A stretch of DNA of 64,000 nucleotides, taken from assembly GCF_026745355.1 (NCBI RefSeq), contig NC_079206.1, positions 13,562,279 through 13,626,278 on the forward strand, read 5' to 3'. A model generated the notes under the pieces. It searched no databases. It was not told the DNA's origin and saw only the letters and a list, made by a program, of their open reading frames with translations. Source of the stretch: Beta vulgaris subsp. vulgaris. Lineage: Eukaryota > Streptophyta > Magnoliopsida > Caryophyllales > Amaranthaceae. The translations under genes were made by a program, and so were the position numbers. Within the stretch, counting starts at the first letter, position 1; the number at the start of each line of letters is the position of its first letter. Below are positions 9,599-20,445 of this stretch, piece after piece.

Positions 9599-12232
9599 TG
9601 TAACGCCCCGACTACTAATTCACTATTTAAGATAATCTAATTAGCAGCGGAATACCTATTTAGTCGAGGCATTACTGCCGCACCTTCGGTTAGGAAGGTG
9701 CAAGGCTACAATCATATAACATATTTAAACATTATGAGATAATAGTGATAACTTAAACATGTTATGATATAATAAAGTAAACAACGTTAACGTTACATGA
9801 CATGACAATGATAATTATATTAAAGTATATGGTCTTACATTCTAGTTAAGTTAACCTTACAAGTTAGTAGCACTATTACTAGATGATTTAATAAGGTGGT
9901 AATCCTTGCCACTACGCAGTACCATCGTCCCCAGCAGTACCTAAAACATAAATACAAAACGTTAAGAGCCGAGGCCCAGTAACAAGCTACTCCAGCAACG
10001 TAAATTCATTTCAACTCATTTTATTTGCAAACAGGGGGAAAAAATAACTCAAACATTTGTCGAAATACCATTCATTCAGCTTTACCTTTATAAGCCATTA
10101 ATCCTTTTATCCATTTTTCTTACTCTGGTTGCTGCAAAATCAGTCAGCTCTGGGACGTCTCCCAGCCATGTGTATGCACCACTGTGCAAGGACCTGTGTC
10201 CCGGGCATTACCCTACACCAATAACGGGCCAGTGCCCTAATAAACAGTAACGGGCCAGTGCCCCAGTAAACAGCTCGGTACGTATACAACCGCCAATCAG
10301 CTCAGCAAACCAGTTCTTTCACTTTACGTTATCATGTTTCGTTACTTTTAATATTCATAGGTGATAAACATCATCATTTATCTAGCTCTACCTCAATGAT
10401 TAAGGTAGCAAATCATTTCATCTCATATTAACTTTTCTAAATCATAGGCCATGATAATCCATCCAGTTCATAAAACTCATAGAATGTACTTACAAATAAA
10501 TCATAGTAATCATCCCGCAACTCAAGAATAAACATTTTGATAAACTTTCACTAAATCACATTGTTCTCATGTTCATAAAAACATTTAAAGGGAATTGCGG
10601 GTACTAGCAGTAGATGTTACCTTGATTGCAGAATAATAATAATCCTCTTCTTATGTCCTTGATATCGTCCTTACTGAGCTCCGAGGAACGAGTTCTTTTA
10701 AGTTTCAAAACGAGTATTTTATAAGTTAGAAATTAATGGAAATATTAACAAAGTGCTCTTAAGTATGATTCTTAGTTTATAATATGTTTATATAAGTTAT
10801 AAGTCTACTTATTTAGTGATTAGTAATAAACGAAGTTAATAATAGTTTATCCAAACCTTTATACTTATTTCTATAGATATTACTTAAAAATCGAATTAAA
10901 AGATTATCCTTCAATTAGTCATATTATATTATGTTTATAATTAATAATTGCATTCATATAAGTGAGCTACTTATTAAAATTACATGTAATATATTATATA
11001 ACTTTTGGACTAATTCAAGGGTATAGCTATAACTTAAATAATCTAAATTGATAACATAGATTTTATACTACTATAATAACATTTGCTAAACTTAGGTGAG
11101 CTATTATTGATGAGAAATTTTCTTAATTTTTATAAGCTTGTACTAATCTTATTGTTATCACTTGGCTAAACTTTTTAGAAGTACAATATGTTATTTTAAC
11201 TCAATTAGGAATTGTAAACTAAACTATAAAGTTAACACAAAAAGGGGAATTTAGTATTACCTACACAGACACACACACGCAGGAGCGAGAGAAAGAATGT
11301 GGGTCACGACGGAGGCCTGCTGGTGGCGTAGTTCGCGGCGGCACGGCGACAGGCGGAATAGTGACGGCAGAAAGGTAAGGGGGTGCGCGGTGGTGCGGGG
11401 TGTCGCGGAGGAGAGAGAGAGAGACGAGTGTGCAGGGGGGGTCGAAGGAGACGAAGGTGCAGCGAGAGAGGAGGGGCGACGGTCGGCGGTTGGTCGGCTG
11501 GGTGTGGTTGCCAAAAGGTGGTCGGAAAGTGGGGAGGTGGTGGCTGTGTGGCGGTTGTGGTGGTGGCGAAAAAAAGAACAGAGGAGTTGAAATTCTGTTT
11601 TTACTTTCTTTTAGTTGATTAATTTTTATGAATTGTTGTTGATTTTGTGTGGAAAATTTCAAACTCAATCTCCCTATTTATAGAGGAATTGCTATCTCAC
11701 AAGATGAATTTCAGAAATTAAAAATTCACCAAACCATGAACATCCATGGTTTTTCAAGAAAAACAAGAAGCTTAACCATTGTTTTTGAGTGAATTTCAGT
11801 GGGTTTAATGAGTTTGTGAGGGAAAAAGTATAATTATAAAATGTTTGCTGGTTTTGTAAAACAAGGGAAGAAGAGGAATTCCATGGCTTGAGAGTTGTAG
11901 TCTTACACGCCATTGACAAAGGAGGAAGATGATTTTCCTCTTTTTCTTTTATTTCTTATTTACTGATGTTTGGTTGGGCTCATTTTATGAGTTGGAGTTT
12001 CTTTTGCTAATTTTATTACTCACCTTATGTATTACATTCAATTTCCAAATTACTTACAAGGTTGACTAGAGACTTTAGAATTTTAATTTATGAACCTCAT
12101 TATCCAAAATTACTAAACATAATATCTTAGAAATTGACTTACTAATTTTTATTTACTAAGATTGGTTCGCTTTTAGTTTATTAACTAAGATTAGTTATCA
12201 ATTAAATAAAATTAGAACTTGGGGATATTACA
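9599..12232 (-). repeat. 5' LTR of the gypsy element
   Basis: 2634 bp, paired with 1578-4589. It lacks the nested hAT element and so preserves the empty site at 10902-10909. Between about 10366 and 11600 it lacks many single bases that are present in its partner, whereas the last ~600 bp of the two LTRs are nearly identical. Confidence 0.92.
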
Positions 12233-12440
12233 TAAGGTATTTATACCCCATATGGTACTTATTCCGTCAGTTGGAACAAAATTTTCTTATGATGTTTCAA
12301 AAAATACACACAATTTGGAATAAGGTATGATACAATATATCATCGAAATTGTGGTATTTCAGTTAGGAATAAGGTATTTATACCCTATATGGTACTTATT
12401 CCGTCAGTTGGAACAAAATTTCTTATGATGTTTCAAAAAA
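12233..12440. repeat. Right part of the ~130-bp tandem repeat
   Basis: It contains two copies of GGTATTTATACCCYATATGG followed by TACTTATTCCGTCAGTTGG, with the AAGGTATGATACAATATATC phrase between them as at 1438-1577. The first 5 bp are the right-hand TAAGG duplication of the gypsy element. Confidence 0.7.
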
Positions 12441-12807
12441 GACAGTTTTTTCAACCATGTGTTAAAAGTCAAGGATAATCCCTATCACATGGTAGCTTTG
12501 TATCTCACGAGACCAGTTCTTAGTCATGGCTAATTTTATGTAGCCATTTCTCAGTCACGAGTAAAAATTGCCTAATAGTACTAATTTATGAGAAAGAACA
12601 TGGGAAGTCTAACACTTTAAGGCCATTTCGAGTAAAAAATGAAGACTATAATGTGGAGAGGGTTTCTAAGACAATTGACCCCTAAGTGGTTACTAGGATA
12701 AGATCAAGTTCGTGCAAATTTTCTCCCTTTTTGAAGCAGTTGAGATCATTAATTTACCTTTGGCATCTCAACATAACGTGTTGTTGGCTTTGCTTATGAG
12801 TATGTTA
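12441..12807. other. Intergenic DNA, nothing recognised
   Basis: No open frame or element end was found between the tandem repeat and the Stowaway MITE. Confidence 0.5.
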
Positions 12808-13075
12808 TACAACCTCCGTTCTTTTTCTACTGCAACAATTGAGTTTTCACGTTTGCTAATACACTATTTTAACTATTAATATCTTTAATTACTTTTTAGT
12901 AAAATTATACAAAATTGATATTCTGAAGTATATATCGAGACGAATCTAACAATACCCCACATGACAATATTTTTCCTGACATAAAAATCATAATATATAG
13001 TGAAAGGTTATGATGGTTAATGGATAGTGTAAAAATCTCATTTTGCAATATTATAGAAATAGAACGGAGGAAGTA
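12808..13075. mobile_element. Stowaway-like MITE (Tc1/mariner), diverged copy
   Basis: The ends are TACAACCTCCGTTCTTTTTC on the left and GAACGGAGGAAGTA on the right, with TA at both borders. The interior phrases (TTTTCACGTTTGCTAATAC, CCCCACATGA, GGTTAATGGATAGTG) parallel those of the better-preserved copy at 33651-33911, so both belong to one family. Confidence 0.75.
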
Positions 13076-13277
13076 ACTTCTTAATAAATTTCGTTTTGCA
13101 CTAAAAAGAAGTCTTCCAAAACATATCAGTATCATGTATATGTTAAACAACTTTATAATTAATATAAAGGTGTATATATCTTAAACACAGAGTTTTTTTA
13201 ATCAAGTTAACGTAAGAATCGTTTACACGTTTTCATTGTAGCTGATATATAAACATTGTTATTATACTAAATAGTTC

Positions 13278-13307
13278 CCGTGCATTGTGCACGGGCCTAA
13301 AACCTAG
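13278..13307 (+). mobile_element. Helitron 3' terminus (hairpin plus CTAG)
   Basis: A perfect hairpin CCCGTGCA-TTG-TGCACGGG is followed after 8 nt by CTAG and a flanking T. This is the Helitron 3' end pattern (hairpin, CTRR, insertion before T). The body would lie to the left, but I could not find its 5' TC end. The same terminal phrase GCACGGG-TCTAAAA-CTAG recurs at 62738-62758. Confidence 0.6.
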
Positions 13308-13327
13308 TACTGTAATTAAATAGGGAG

Positions 13328-13335
13328 AGAGTAGG
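13328..13335. repeat. Left 8-bp target duplication AGAGTAGG of the hAT transposon
   Basis: It is repeated without change at 17484-17491, directly outside the inverted ends. Confidence 0.92.
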
Positions 13336-14332
13336 CAGTGGCGGAGCCACGTGGTAACAAGGGGTAGCACGTGCTACCCCTGCTTTTTTTTTTTAAAAAA
13401 AAAAAAAATTCAAAAAATCGGAAAAAATCGCAAAAAAATAAGGAGCGCGTTTCATTTGGAAATTTCACCTTCTCAACTCCTCAAACTCAGTCTCTCTCTC
13501 TCTCAAATCTCAAACTCTCAACTCCCATTCTCGATGCTGTGTCGTCGGAAAATCGAATTTCTCCAGTCGCCTGTCACCGGAGTACGCAGTCTCGGTCGTC
13601 GTCTCGTCGGAGAAACCGAGGTCTCCAGAAAATGGTAAGTTTATTGTTCCACGAATTATAATCTAGATCTAGCCCTAAATTTGAGTCTCCTCTTAACTTT
13701 GATTCTTAAATCTTAATCCCCTCTTAAGTCTTAACTTTCTTTCTCTTTCTTCTCGGAATCTCGGCAGTCGGCTCTCCAGAAATAGTTTGCTCACTTAAAT
13801 TGGTCGGCGACGACGAGAGTGACGGCGACAGTAGCGACATAGACACATTGTTGCACTTCGGCGGTTCGGCCTTCCGAGTTCCGGCGTTCAGCCACTGCAT
13901 TCAGGTAACTTTCTTTCTCTTTCCTCTAAAATTGTTATATGGCATTTTTTTTTATTATATTAGGCTGAATTTCAGAATTTGTGGAAATTGTGGTATGTGG
14001 ATTTGCGGAATTAGTAGTTTGAGGATTGTTCATTGTTGTGGAATTTTGATTGATTATTGTCGTTTTTTCCATTGTTAGTTAGGCTGAAATTGTGGAAGTT
14101 TGATTGATTGTTGTGAAGTATGATTGTTTATTGGGTTGAATTTGTGGAAATTTGGTAGTGATATATGATATATCATATGGTGTTGAAATTGGGAATTTGT
14201 GGAATTTGTTAGTTTACTATTATTGTAGTTGTGGGAATGAATGATTAGTGAATGACAATGAAGGTTCATTGTTTTGCTTGCTATTTGTTCAAGAAAGACA
14301 ATGAAGGTTCTGATGCTTTTGTTAGTGAGGGG

Positions 14333-15371
14333 TAGGGGTGTTAACGAGCCGAACCGAGACCGAACATGTCCAGGCTCGGCTCGGCTCGAAAATGTTTGAG
14401 ATTGAGCTCGGCTCGAGCTCGAAGCTCGTCGAGCCTAAAAATCTAGGCTCGACTCAAGTTCGAAAGACTCGTACCCGAGCTCGGCTCGAGTTCGGCTCGA
14501 AAACAAAAAATTTCATATATTAAAAAAAAAAATTGGCAAAAAATTTATTCATTAGGCTTTTGATAAAAATATAGCCCAACATACTTTTGCCAAGATTAAA
14601 CTAATATGAAAGTCAGGTAATGCCCATTTAATAAATAGGCCCAACTTCCATTGAGTTTGTCACTCTTTATCCACATGCCCTTTTAATGCAAAAGGTTCAC
14701 TCTTTCCTTTCCTTCCTCACCAATGTGGGACTTCAGAAATTTCATATAACAAATCTTGCAATCACAAGCTGCACTTCACCGATGTGGGACACTTGCAATT
14801 TCGTATGATGTAGTTGTACCGCTCTAGCATGCAAATTTTTTTTTTTTTTTTTTGCAAGAGGCATGCAAGTTTATTTTTTCTTTTGTAATATGTAGTTGTT
14901 GACTCAGTGCCACCTTTTTGTAATATTTTTTTAGATATGATGTATTCAATGTATATAAATATTTTAAAATAAATGTTTATATAAATATTTTAAAATAAAT
15001 GTTTATATAAATATTTTAAAATAATTAAACTAGTTAATTAAAGACTTTATAAATAGTCCAATAATACAAATAAGACATAATTTAAAATGAAGTTTAGTGA
15101 AAGGTATTAAGATTTTATAATGAAAATAAGGTTGTTGTTCACCTTCTATGTCGATGTGGGACATTAATATCTTATATAAAAAAATATCTGAAATACTTTC
15201 GAGCTAGTTCACGAACTCTCGAGCCGAACTTAGGGAGGCTCAGCTCGGCTCGTTAAGGTCTCGAGCCGATCCCGAACTCGAGCCGAGCCCTCCCGAGCCA
15301 AACTTTGACCGAGCTTTGACCGAGCCGAACTCGAATAATTTGCGAGCCACCCTGGCTCATTAACACCCCTA
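14333..15371. mobile_element. Non-autonomous hAT element, GGCTCG-array family, copy 1
   Basis: 1039 bp with ends TAGGGGTGTTAACGAGCC and, on the reverse strand, TAGGGGTGTTAATGAGCC, flanked by an exact 8-bp duplication GTGAGGGG (14325-14332 and 15372-15379). Removing it rejoins the zinc-finger coding segment of the host hAT transposase in frame. Arrays of GGCTCG/CGAGCC fill about 14355-14505 and 15200-15360 in inverted orientation. The AT-rich middle has three minus-strand boxes like GTCCCACATCG (14721-14731, 14780-14790, 15152-15162). No coding capacity. Confidence 0.93.
15112..15162 (-). promoter_or_regulatory. snRNA-promoter-like module (USE box plus TATA box)
   Basis: On the minus strand, GTCCCACATCG (15152-15162) is followed after 32 nt by TATAAAAT (15112-15119). 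The box matches the plant snRNA upstream sequence element (consensus RTCCCACATCG), and the spacing is close to the ~33 bp of Pol II-type plant snRNA promoters. The same pair, with 31-nt spacing, is in the sister element at 59437-59486. Promoter activity is inferred. Confidence 0.45.
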
Positions 15372-17491
15372 GTGAGGGGTTTAGAACTTGGAGTAAACCA
15401 GATGCACTTAATAAGCATATTGGTGGACATATGAGTGTTCACAATAAAGCCATGATGAGTCTTGCTGACTTTAAAAATCAAAAGGATAGTCTTCCATCTG
15501 CTTTCAGTAATCAATCGCAAGAAATGGCAAGCAATTATCGGAAGCGATTAGAAGCTTCTGTTAAATGTGTGAAGTACTTATTACTTCAAGGGTTGTCTTT
15601 CCGTGGCCATCTTGAAAATTCTGATTCTTTGAATCAAGGCAATTTCCTTGAACTCCTTAAATTTCATGCAAAAGATAGACTTGATGTTGAAAAGGTTGTA
15701 TTGGAAAACGCTCCGGGAAATTGTCAAATGACTGCTCCTTGCGTCCAAAAAGACATCATACATACTTGTGCAAAAGAAACAACGAAAGTCATGCTTGATG
15801 AAATTGGTCATGATTTTTTTGTATCCTTGCTGATGAGTCCGCAAATATATCTGATAAAGAACAAATGACTCTTTGTTTGCGATACATTGATAGAAATGGT
15901 GGATTGAATGAACGTTTTCTTGGTTTGGTTCATGTGCCTAACACCACTTCTTTAACTCTTAAAGAGGCAATTGAATCGTTGCTTATGGAGCACTCTCTTA
16001 GTCTTTCTAGAGTTCGGGGACAAGGATATGATGGTGCTAGTAACATGCGAGGTGAAATAGCTGGTTTAAAAACTCTAATAACTGATGAGTGTCCACAAGC
16101 ATATTATGTTCATTGTTTTGCTCACCAACTTCAATTGACACTAGTTGCCGTTGCCAAGAAAAACTCTGATCGTAGTTGGCTTTTTCTTGATGTGCTTCCA
16201 TTGTTGTTGAATTTTGTTGGTGGTTCACCTAAACGAAAAGAATTTCTTCGACAAAATCAAAGAACACGTGTTGTAGAAGCTTTATCCTCGGGTGAAATAG
16301 AATCTGGCACTGGTTTGAATCAAGAGAAATCTTTAAGTAGGCCCGATGACACTAGTTGGGGATCTCATTTTAAAACAATTATGAATGTTCTTGATTTATA
16401 TCGTCCAATCCTTGAGTCACTTGATGCTATTGCTGAATCTTCCATTGAAAAGGCCGACAAAAACAAAGCATGTGCAATCATTAATTTGTTGATGACTTTT
16501 GATTTTGTTTTTGTGGCATACTTGATGACATCTATTTTTGGGATCACACATGAGTTGAATTTGGCTTTACAAAAAGAGTGATCAAAATATTGTGAATGCT
16601 ATGACTTTGGTTGATGTGACTAAGAGGAATTTGCAAAAGCTAAGAGATGGTGGATGGGATGCTCATATGACTAAAGTATCTTCCTTTTTGACAAAACATG
16701 ACATTGAGATTCTGAACATGGAGGGAATGTATGTTGCACCGGGGAGAAGAATGTTTCGTGGTAATACTTCACAAGTGACAAATCTTTCATCATTTTCGGG
16801 TTGAGGTTTTTCTAAGTGTTATTGATCAACAATTGCAAGAAATTGAAAATCGATTTAGTGAGAAAAGTAAGGAATTACTTATTTGCATGTCTTGCTTTAA
16901 TCCTTCTAATCGGTTTGCATCATTTTGTTGAGTTTTATCCAAATGAATTTTCAAGTGCTGAAATGTTCTTTTTTGAACATTCATTGGATAACTTCATTGA
17001 AGATGTTCGAAATGACGAGAGGTTTTGGAATGTGAAGACTCTCAATGAGCTTTCTATAAAGCTTGTTGAAACAAAAAACATGAAACTCATTCAAAAGTTT
17101 ATTTGCTTTTGAAGTTGGTGTTAATTCTTCCTGTGGCGACTGCAAGTGTAGAAAGAGCATTCTCTACTACGACTATGATCAAAAATAAATTACGAAATAG
17201 CATGGGAGATGGATTGCTAAATGATTGTTTAGTTACTTTTCTTGAGAAAGATTTGTTTTGTGATGTAGAAGTTGATGCGATTGTAAATCGGTTCCAAAAT
17301 TTGAGGACCCGACGCGAACAATTGTAATTTTCTTTTATTATCGATTTCAAGGTTGTATTTGGATTTTGTAACATTTAGGATTTTGTAACATGTTGAATTT
17401 AGTAATTACGAACTTTTTTTTTTTGAGTTTCTAGTAATGTAAAGTTGCGCTACCCCTGGTCTAGAATCCTGGATCCGCCCCTAAGAGTAGG

Positions 17492-17980
17492 TGAAGTAAG
17501 GGTAATATAGTCAAATTATCCCAAAAGCTTTTCTAAAAAGGAAAATGTTGCAACTAATAAAAAATACCTAAAAGTTGAATTTGTTGCAACTAAATAAAAA
17601 TAGATGTAGTAGAAATTAGAAACTGGTCATCCTCATTTCTATTCAAATAATTTTTAGGATTATTTAACTAAATAATAAAAATTTTGGCTACTTCATTCGT
17701 AGTAATAAAAACTTTATTATTATAATTTTTTTTCAAACTATCAGCTAACTAGTTTAAAAACTCTGCAGAAATACATGAGAGCTAATTGTTTGAATTCATT
17801 TTTAAAAAAATTTAAATATTATTAGTGTAACATACAACATACGTAAAACAAAAAAAAAGTAAAATATAATTAAAAAACGTAGTTATCCTATAATATGCAA
17901 CAAAGTAAACTATAAAACAATTATATGAGCATATTGAAAGAAAAACTATGCACACAAATTAAGAGTTTTCAAAATGCTTA
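17492..17980. other. AT-rich intergenic DNA, possible Helitron 3' flank
   Basis: It contains no gene. It lies downstream (minus strand) of the helicase relic ending near 17983, so it may be the untranslated end of that Helitron, but I saw no hairpin plus CTRR end. Confidence 0.4.
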
Positions 17981-17982
17981 TT

Positions 17983-18032
17983 ACCCATTTTGAAATATTT
18001 CCTTATACAATACATTTGTGGTAACATTTGAG
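17983..18032 (-). pseudogene. Helitron helicase C-terminal tail (split piece)
   Basis: On the minus strand this reads NVTTNVLYKEIFQNG and a stop, corresponding to the last residues of the Helitron PIF1-type helicase (relatives end in a VVYKEVFQN-like sequence). The rest of the gene continues at 20026-20445, across the Harbinger element inserted between them. Only a few residues, so the call depends on that continuity. Confidence 0.6.
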
Positions 18033-18035
18033 TTA

Positions 18036-20022
18036 GGGTGCATTCTTTTCAACTTATTGACCATCAACTTATTAGACCTTATTTGAACTGAACTTATTAA
18101 ATTTGAACTGAACTTATTGCAACTTATTAAACCTGAATGAACTTGATTCAACTTATTGGACTTGATTCAACTTATTGGACCTGATTGAACCTGGTTGGAA
18201 CTTATTAGACTTTATTGGAACTTATTGGCCTTTTTGAAATTTATTAGACCTTATTGACCATGATTGAAACTTATTAGACCTTATTGGACTTGATTGAAAT
18301 TTATTAGACCTTATTGGACCTGATTGAAACTTATTTGACCTTATTAGACAAAAAAAATTGACCATTAATAACATAAATATTACCCCTAACGTAAATACTA
18401 CCCCTCAAAAATTTATTACGAATTAATAATTATTAAAAGTCGTCCTTTAAAAAAATAATAATTATTAATTATCTCTTATGATAATTAATTTAACAAAAAA
18501 ATTTTAATATTTATATATTTGCCTATAGATAACTTTGACCACTAATGTATCTAATACTCTTGTTTTAATTTTATGAAACACTAGTGGAAAATCAAAAGTT
18601 GATTAACATTTATTGCTAACAAGTTAAAATTGGCACATATGAAAAATTCTCACCCCACTTTCATTTACGTGAAGGTAGTAGAATGCATTAACTCCTTATC
18701 TCTCACTCTACATTTATATCCTTCATTGTTATTAGTAACGAAAACATGTTAAGACAAATTGCAAAATATTGTAATTATAATGATTATTATTGTCAATCTT
18801 AATTATTTGACCATGATTATAGTATCATTTAATAATAATATAATCACCTAATAATAATATGAATAATCAAATTATAGACAATAATACAAGTATAACACTA
18901 TATATTGTGGTACTTTAATAAAAAATTATAATAATAACATAATTAGCTAATAGTAATATGAATAACAAAATAATAGACAATAATACAAATATTTAATAAA
19001 ATAATAGACACTAATACAAGTATAATACTATATAATCATTGTGTTACTTTAATTAAAATTCTAATAATAACATAATGGACAATAATACAAATGTTTATTG
19101 AACATTGACTATTTGGACCTTATTGGACCTTATAAGACCTCATTGGAACTTATTGGACGTTATTAGACCTGATTGGAACTTATTGCACCTGATTGGAACT
19201 TATTGGACCTTATTAGACCTGATTGGAACTTATTGCCCTTATTGGACCTTATTGCAACTAATGATTGGCATGGGTCCAGGACCTTACCCGGACCCTGTTG
19301 GACCCGACCCTAATTTAAGGGTTTGGGTCCAACTTTTTCAGACCTTAAGGGTCCGGGTCCGAGTCTGGGTCCAAGTGAATTTTTTTAGGGTCCGGGTCAA
19401 AATTTTGGACCCAGACCCTATCCAGACCCTAAACTTATTTAATATATACATTTTAACTTTTTTTTAAAAAAAACAAACTGATTTTCTAAAAGATTAAAAC
19501 CCAAACTAAAACACCAAAACACACATTCTGAACTCTTATGTAAGTTGTGTTTGTTTCGTTTTTTTCAGTTTGTATGTTTGTGTTTTTTTTATTTTTATGT
19601 TCATCAGTTTATATGTTTGTGTTTGTTTCGTTTTTTTTCCAGTTTATAAGTTTGTGTTTGTCTCGTTTTTTTCAATTTATATGTTTGTGTTTGTTTCATG
19701 CGAATTCTTATGTTTGTTACATGCGATCTTTGTGTTTGTTTCATGCAAATTTCAGATGATTATTGATACTAATAATGCTGAAAATCTGGCAAAATAAAGA
19801 ATTTAGGCCTGTACCCTCCAGATCCTAAGGGTCTGGGTCAGGGTCTAATTTTTTCAGACCCTTAGAGTCCAGGTCCGGGTATGGGTCTGCAAAAAAATTT
19901 AGGGATCAGGTCTAGGGTTCAGCTAGACCCAACCCCTGCCCATCCCTAATTGCAACTTATCTGAACTTATTTGAACTTATTGGACCCCAAACTTAAATTT
20001 TTAAGTTGAGGATAACGCACCC
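18036..20022. mobile_element. Non-autonomous PIF/Harbinger element
   Basis: 1987 bp with ends GGGTGCATTCTTTTCAACTT and, on the reverse strand, GGGTGCGTTATCCTCAACTT, flanked by TTA (18033-18035 and 20023-20025), the usual Harbinger duplication. Both ends carry long arrays of GAACTTATTGGACCTGATT-type repeats (18050-18350, 19100-19258, 19950-20000). The AT-rich interior at about 18740-19090 matches the 3' part of the Harbinger element D (about 47590-48235), so it looks like an internal deletion derivative of that family. It is split by a hAT element at 19259-19948 and is inserted in a Helitron helicase gene. Confidence 0.88.
19259..19948. mobile_element. Non-autonomous hAT element, GGGTCC-array family
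   Basis: 690 bp with imperfect ends TAATGATTGGCATGGGT and, on the reverse strand, TAGGGATGGGCAGGGGT (13 of 17 match), flanked by an exact 8-bp duplication ATTGCAAC (19251-19258 and 19949-19956). GGGTCC/GGACCC arrays lie at 19270-19430 and 19800-19930 in inverted orientation. The middle has a diverged T-rich tandem repeat of about 45-60 bp (phrase GTTTGTGTTTGTTTCG, 19545-19750). The open frames at 19547-19797 are by-products of that repeat. Confidence 0.9.
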
Positions 20023-20025
20023 TTA

Positions 20026-20445
20026 GTTCCCACGCTCTTATCACAGATTAAAATCTTCAAACCCTTTTTGCTTGTAATTCTTGATACAGTAACATAGAGT
20101 TGTCCGTGGTTGAATATTAGCTGAGGGATATGTAATCCTACGTGAGCTAGATTTTGTCTTTGTCGTTTATTTATCGTTATTGCAAAACATACCATCAAGG
20201 AAAACTACCTTTTCTGAATTTTAATCGGGAACTTTGTTACGCCGAATGGTGTAAGTGTCATCCTGGAAATAAAAACTTTTTCCTCCACAATACTGTCTGA
20301 TATAACAACAACCTTAATAATGCTATTGGCAAGATGTTTGACGACTAATCTGATACCATTACATAGCCCAAAAATCTGGTCGATATTCCCTAGGAGCATC
20401 ACCCGTTCTCATACCTTCAATCTTATACTATGTGATAAGAGGTTT
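20026..20445 (-). pseudogene. Helitron PIF1-type helicase, C-terminal part
   Basis: Two minus-strand frames (20205-20402 and 20001-20198) join across a frameshift near 20205. They read MLLGNIDQIFGLCNGIRLVV, then SRMTLTPFGV, then FAITINKRQ, then HGQLYVTVSRITSKKGLKIL. This is the C-terminal helicase region of plant Helitron Rep/helicase proteins, including the conserved TINK and QLYV-VSR motifs. A degenerate SIRLKV segment extends the match to about 20440. The gene tail is displaced to 17983-18032 by the Harbinger insertion. Frameshifted and truncated, hence inactive. Confidence 0.88.

Larger units (their letters stand above)
1578..12232 (-). mobile_element. Ty3/gypsy LTR retrotransposon, chromovirus (Tekay-like), defective
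   Basis: A 10.65-kb element on the minus strand with two long LTRs (1578-4589 and 9599-12232) bounded by TG...CA, and a perfect 5-bp target duplication TAAGG. It has a primer-binding site complementary to initiator-Met tRNA next to the right (5') LTR, a polypurine tract next to the left (3') LTR, and gag-protease-RT-RNase H-integrase in gypsy order. The integrase C-terminus has a GPY/F-type module followed by a decayed chromodomain-like segment. With the long LTRs, this suggests the Tekay (Del) lineage. The coding region is broken by many 1-nt frameshifts, so the copy is not autonomous. The left LTR carries a later hAT insertion (2900-3231). Confidence 0.93.
14263..17327 (+). pseudogene. hAT transposase (TTF zinc finger, DUF4371, hAT dimerisation), broken
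   Basis: The coding region starts before the nested element with a TTF-type zinc-finger segment (CYLFKKDNEG then DAFVSE). It resumes at 15380 with FRTWSKPDALNKHIGGH. The DUF4371 region follows (15431-16581): GQGYDGASNMRGE, YVHCFAHQLQLTLV, TSWGSHFKT. The C-terminus (17103-17327) has the dimerisation domain (LPVATASVERAFS, then LRNSMGDGLLNDCLV). Phase changes occur in a T-run near 15815, near 16575, near 16795, near 16910 and near 17095, so no full protein can be made. The segment upstream of 14263 that should encode the N-terminus appears lost. In intact relatives the protein cuts and reinserts the element. Confidence 0.9.
13336..17483 (+). mobile_element. hAT transposon with decayed transposase gene
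   Basis: The 4148-bp element starts CAGTGGCGGAGCC and, read from its right end, TAGGGGCGGATCC. Both ends continue with a GGGGTAGC block about 35 bp in. An exact 8-bp duplication AGAGTAGG flanks it, the hAT hallmark. The interior has a CT-rich leader (13441-13530, with a (TC)n run), intron-like AT-rich DNA, and a transposase gene broken by frameshifts and by a nested hAT element at 14333-15371. Without the nested element and its duplication it is about 3.1 kb, a normal size for this group. Confidence 0.93.

Noticed and set aside
14333..15371. True snRNA gene behind the USE/TATA modules
   Set aside because: No U1, U2, U4, U5 or U6 sequence lies downstream of any module, so I report only promoter-like architecture.
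19547..19797. Hydrophobic 70-75 codon frames
   Set aside because: They are translations of the T-rich tandem repeat inside the GGGTCC-array hAT element.
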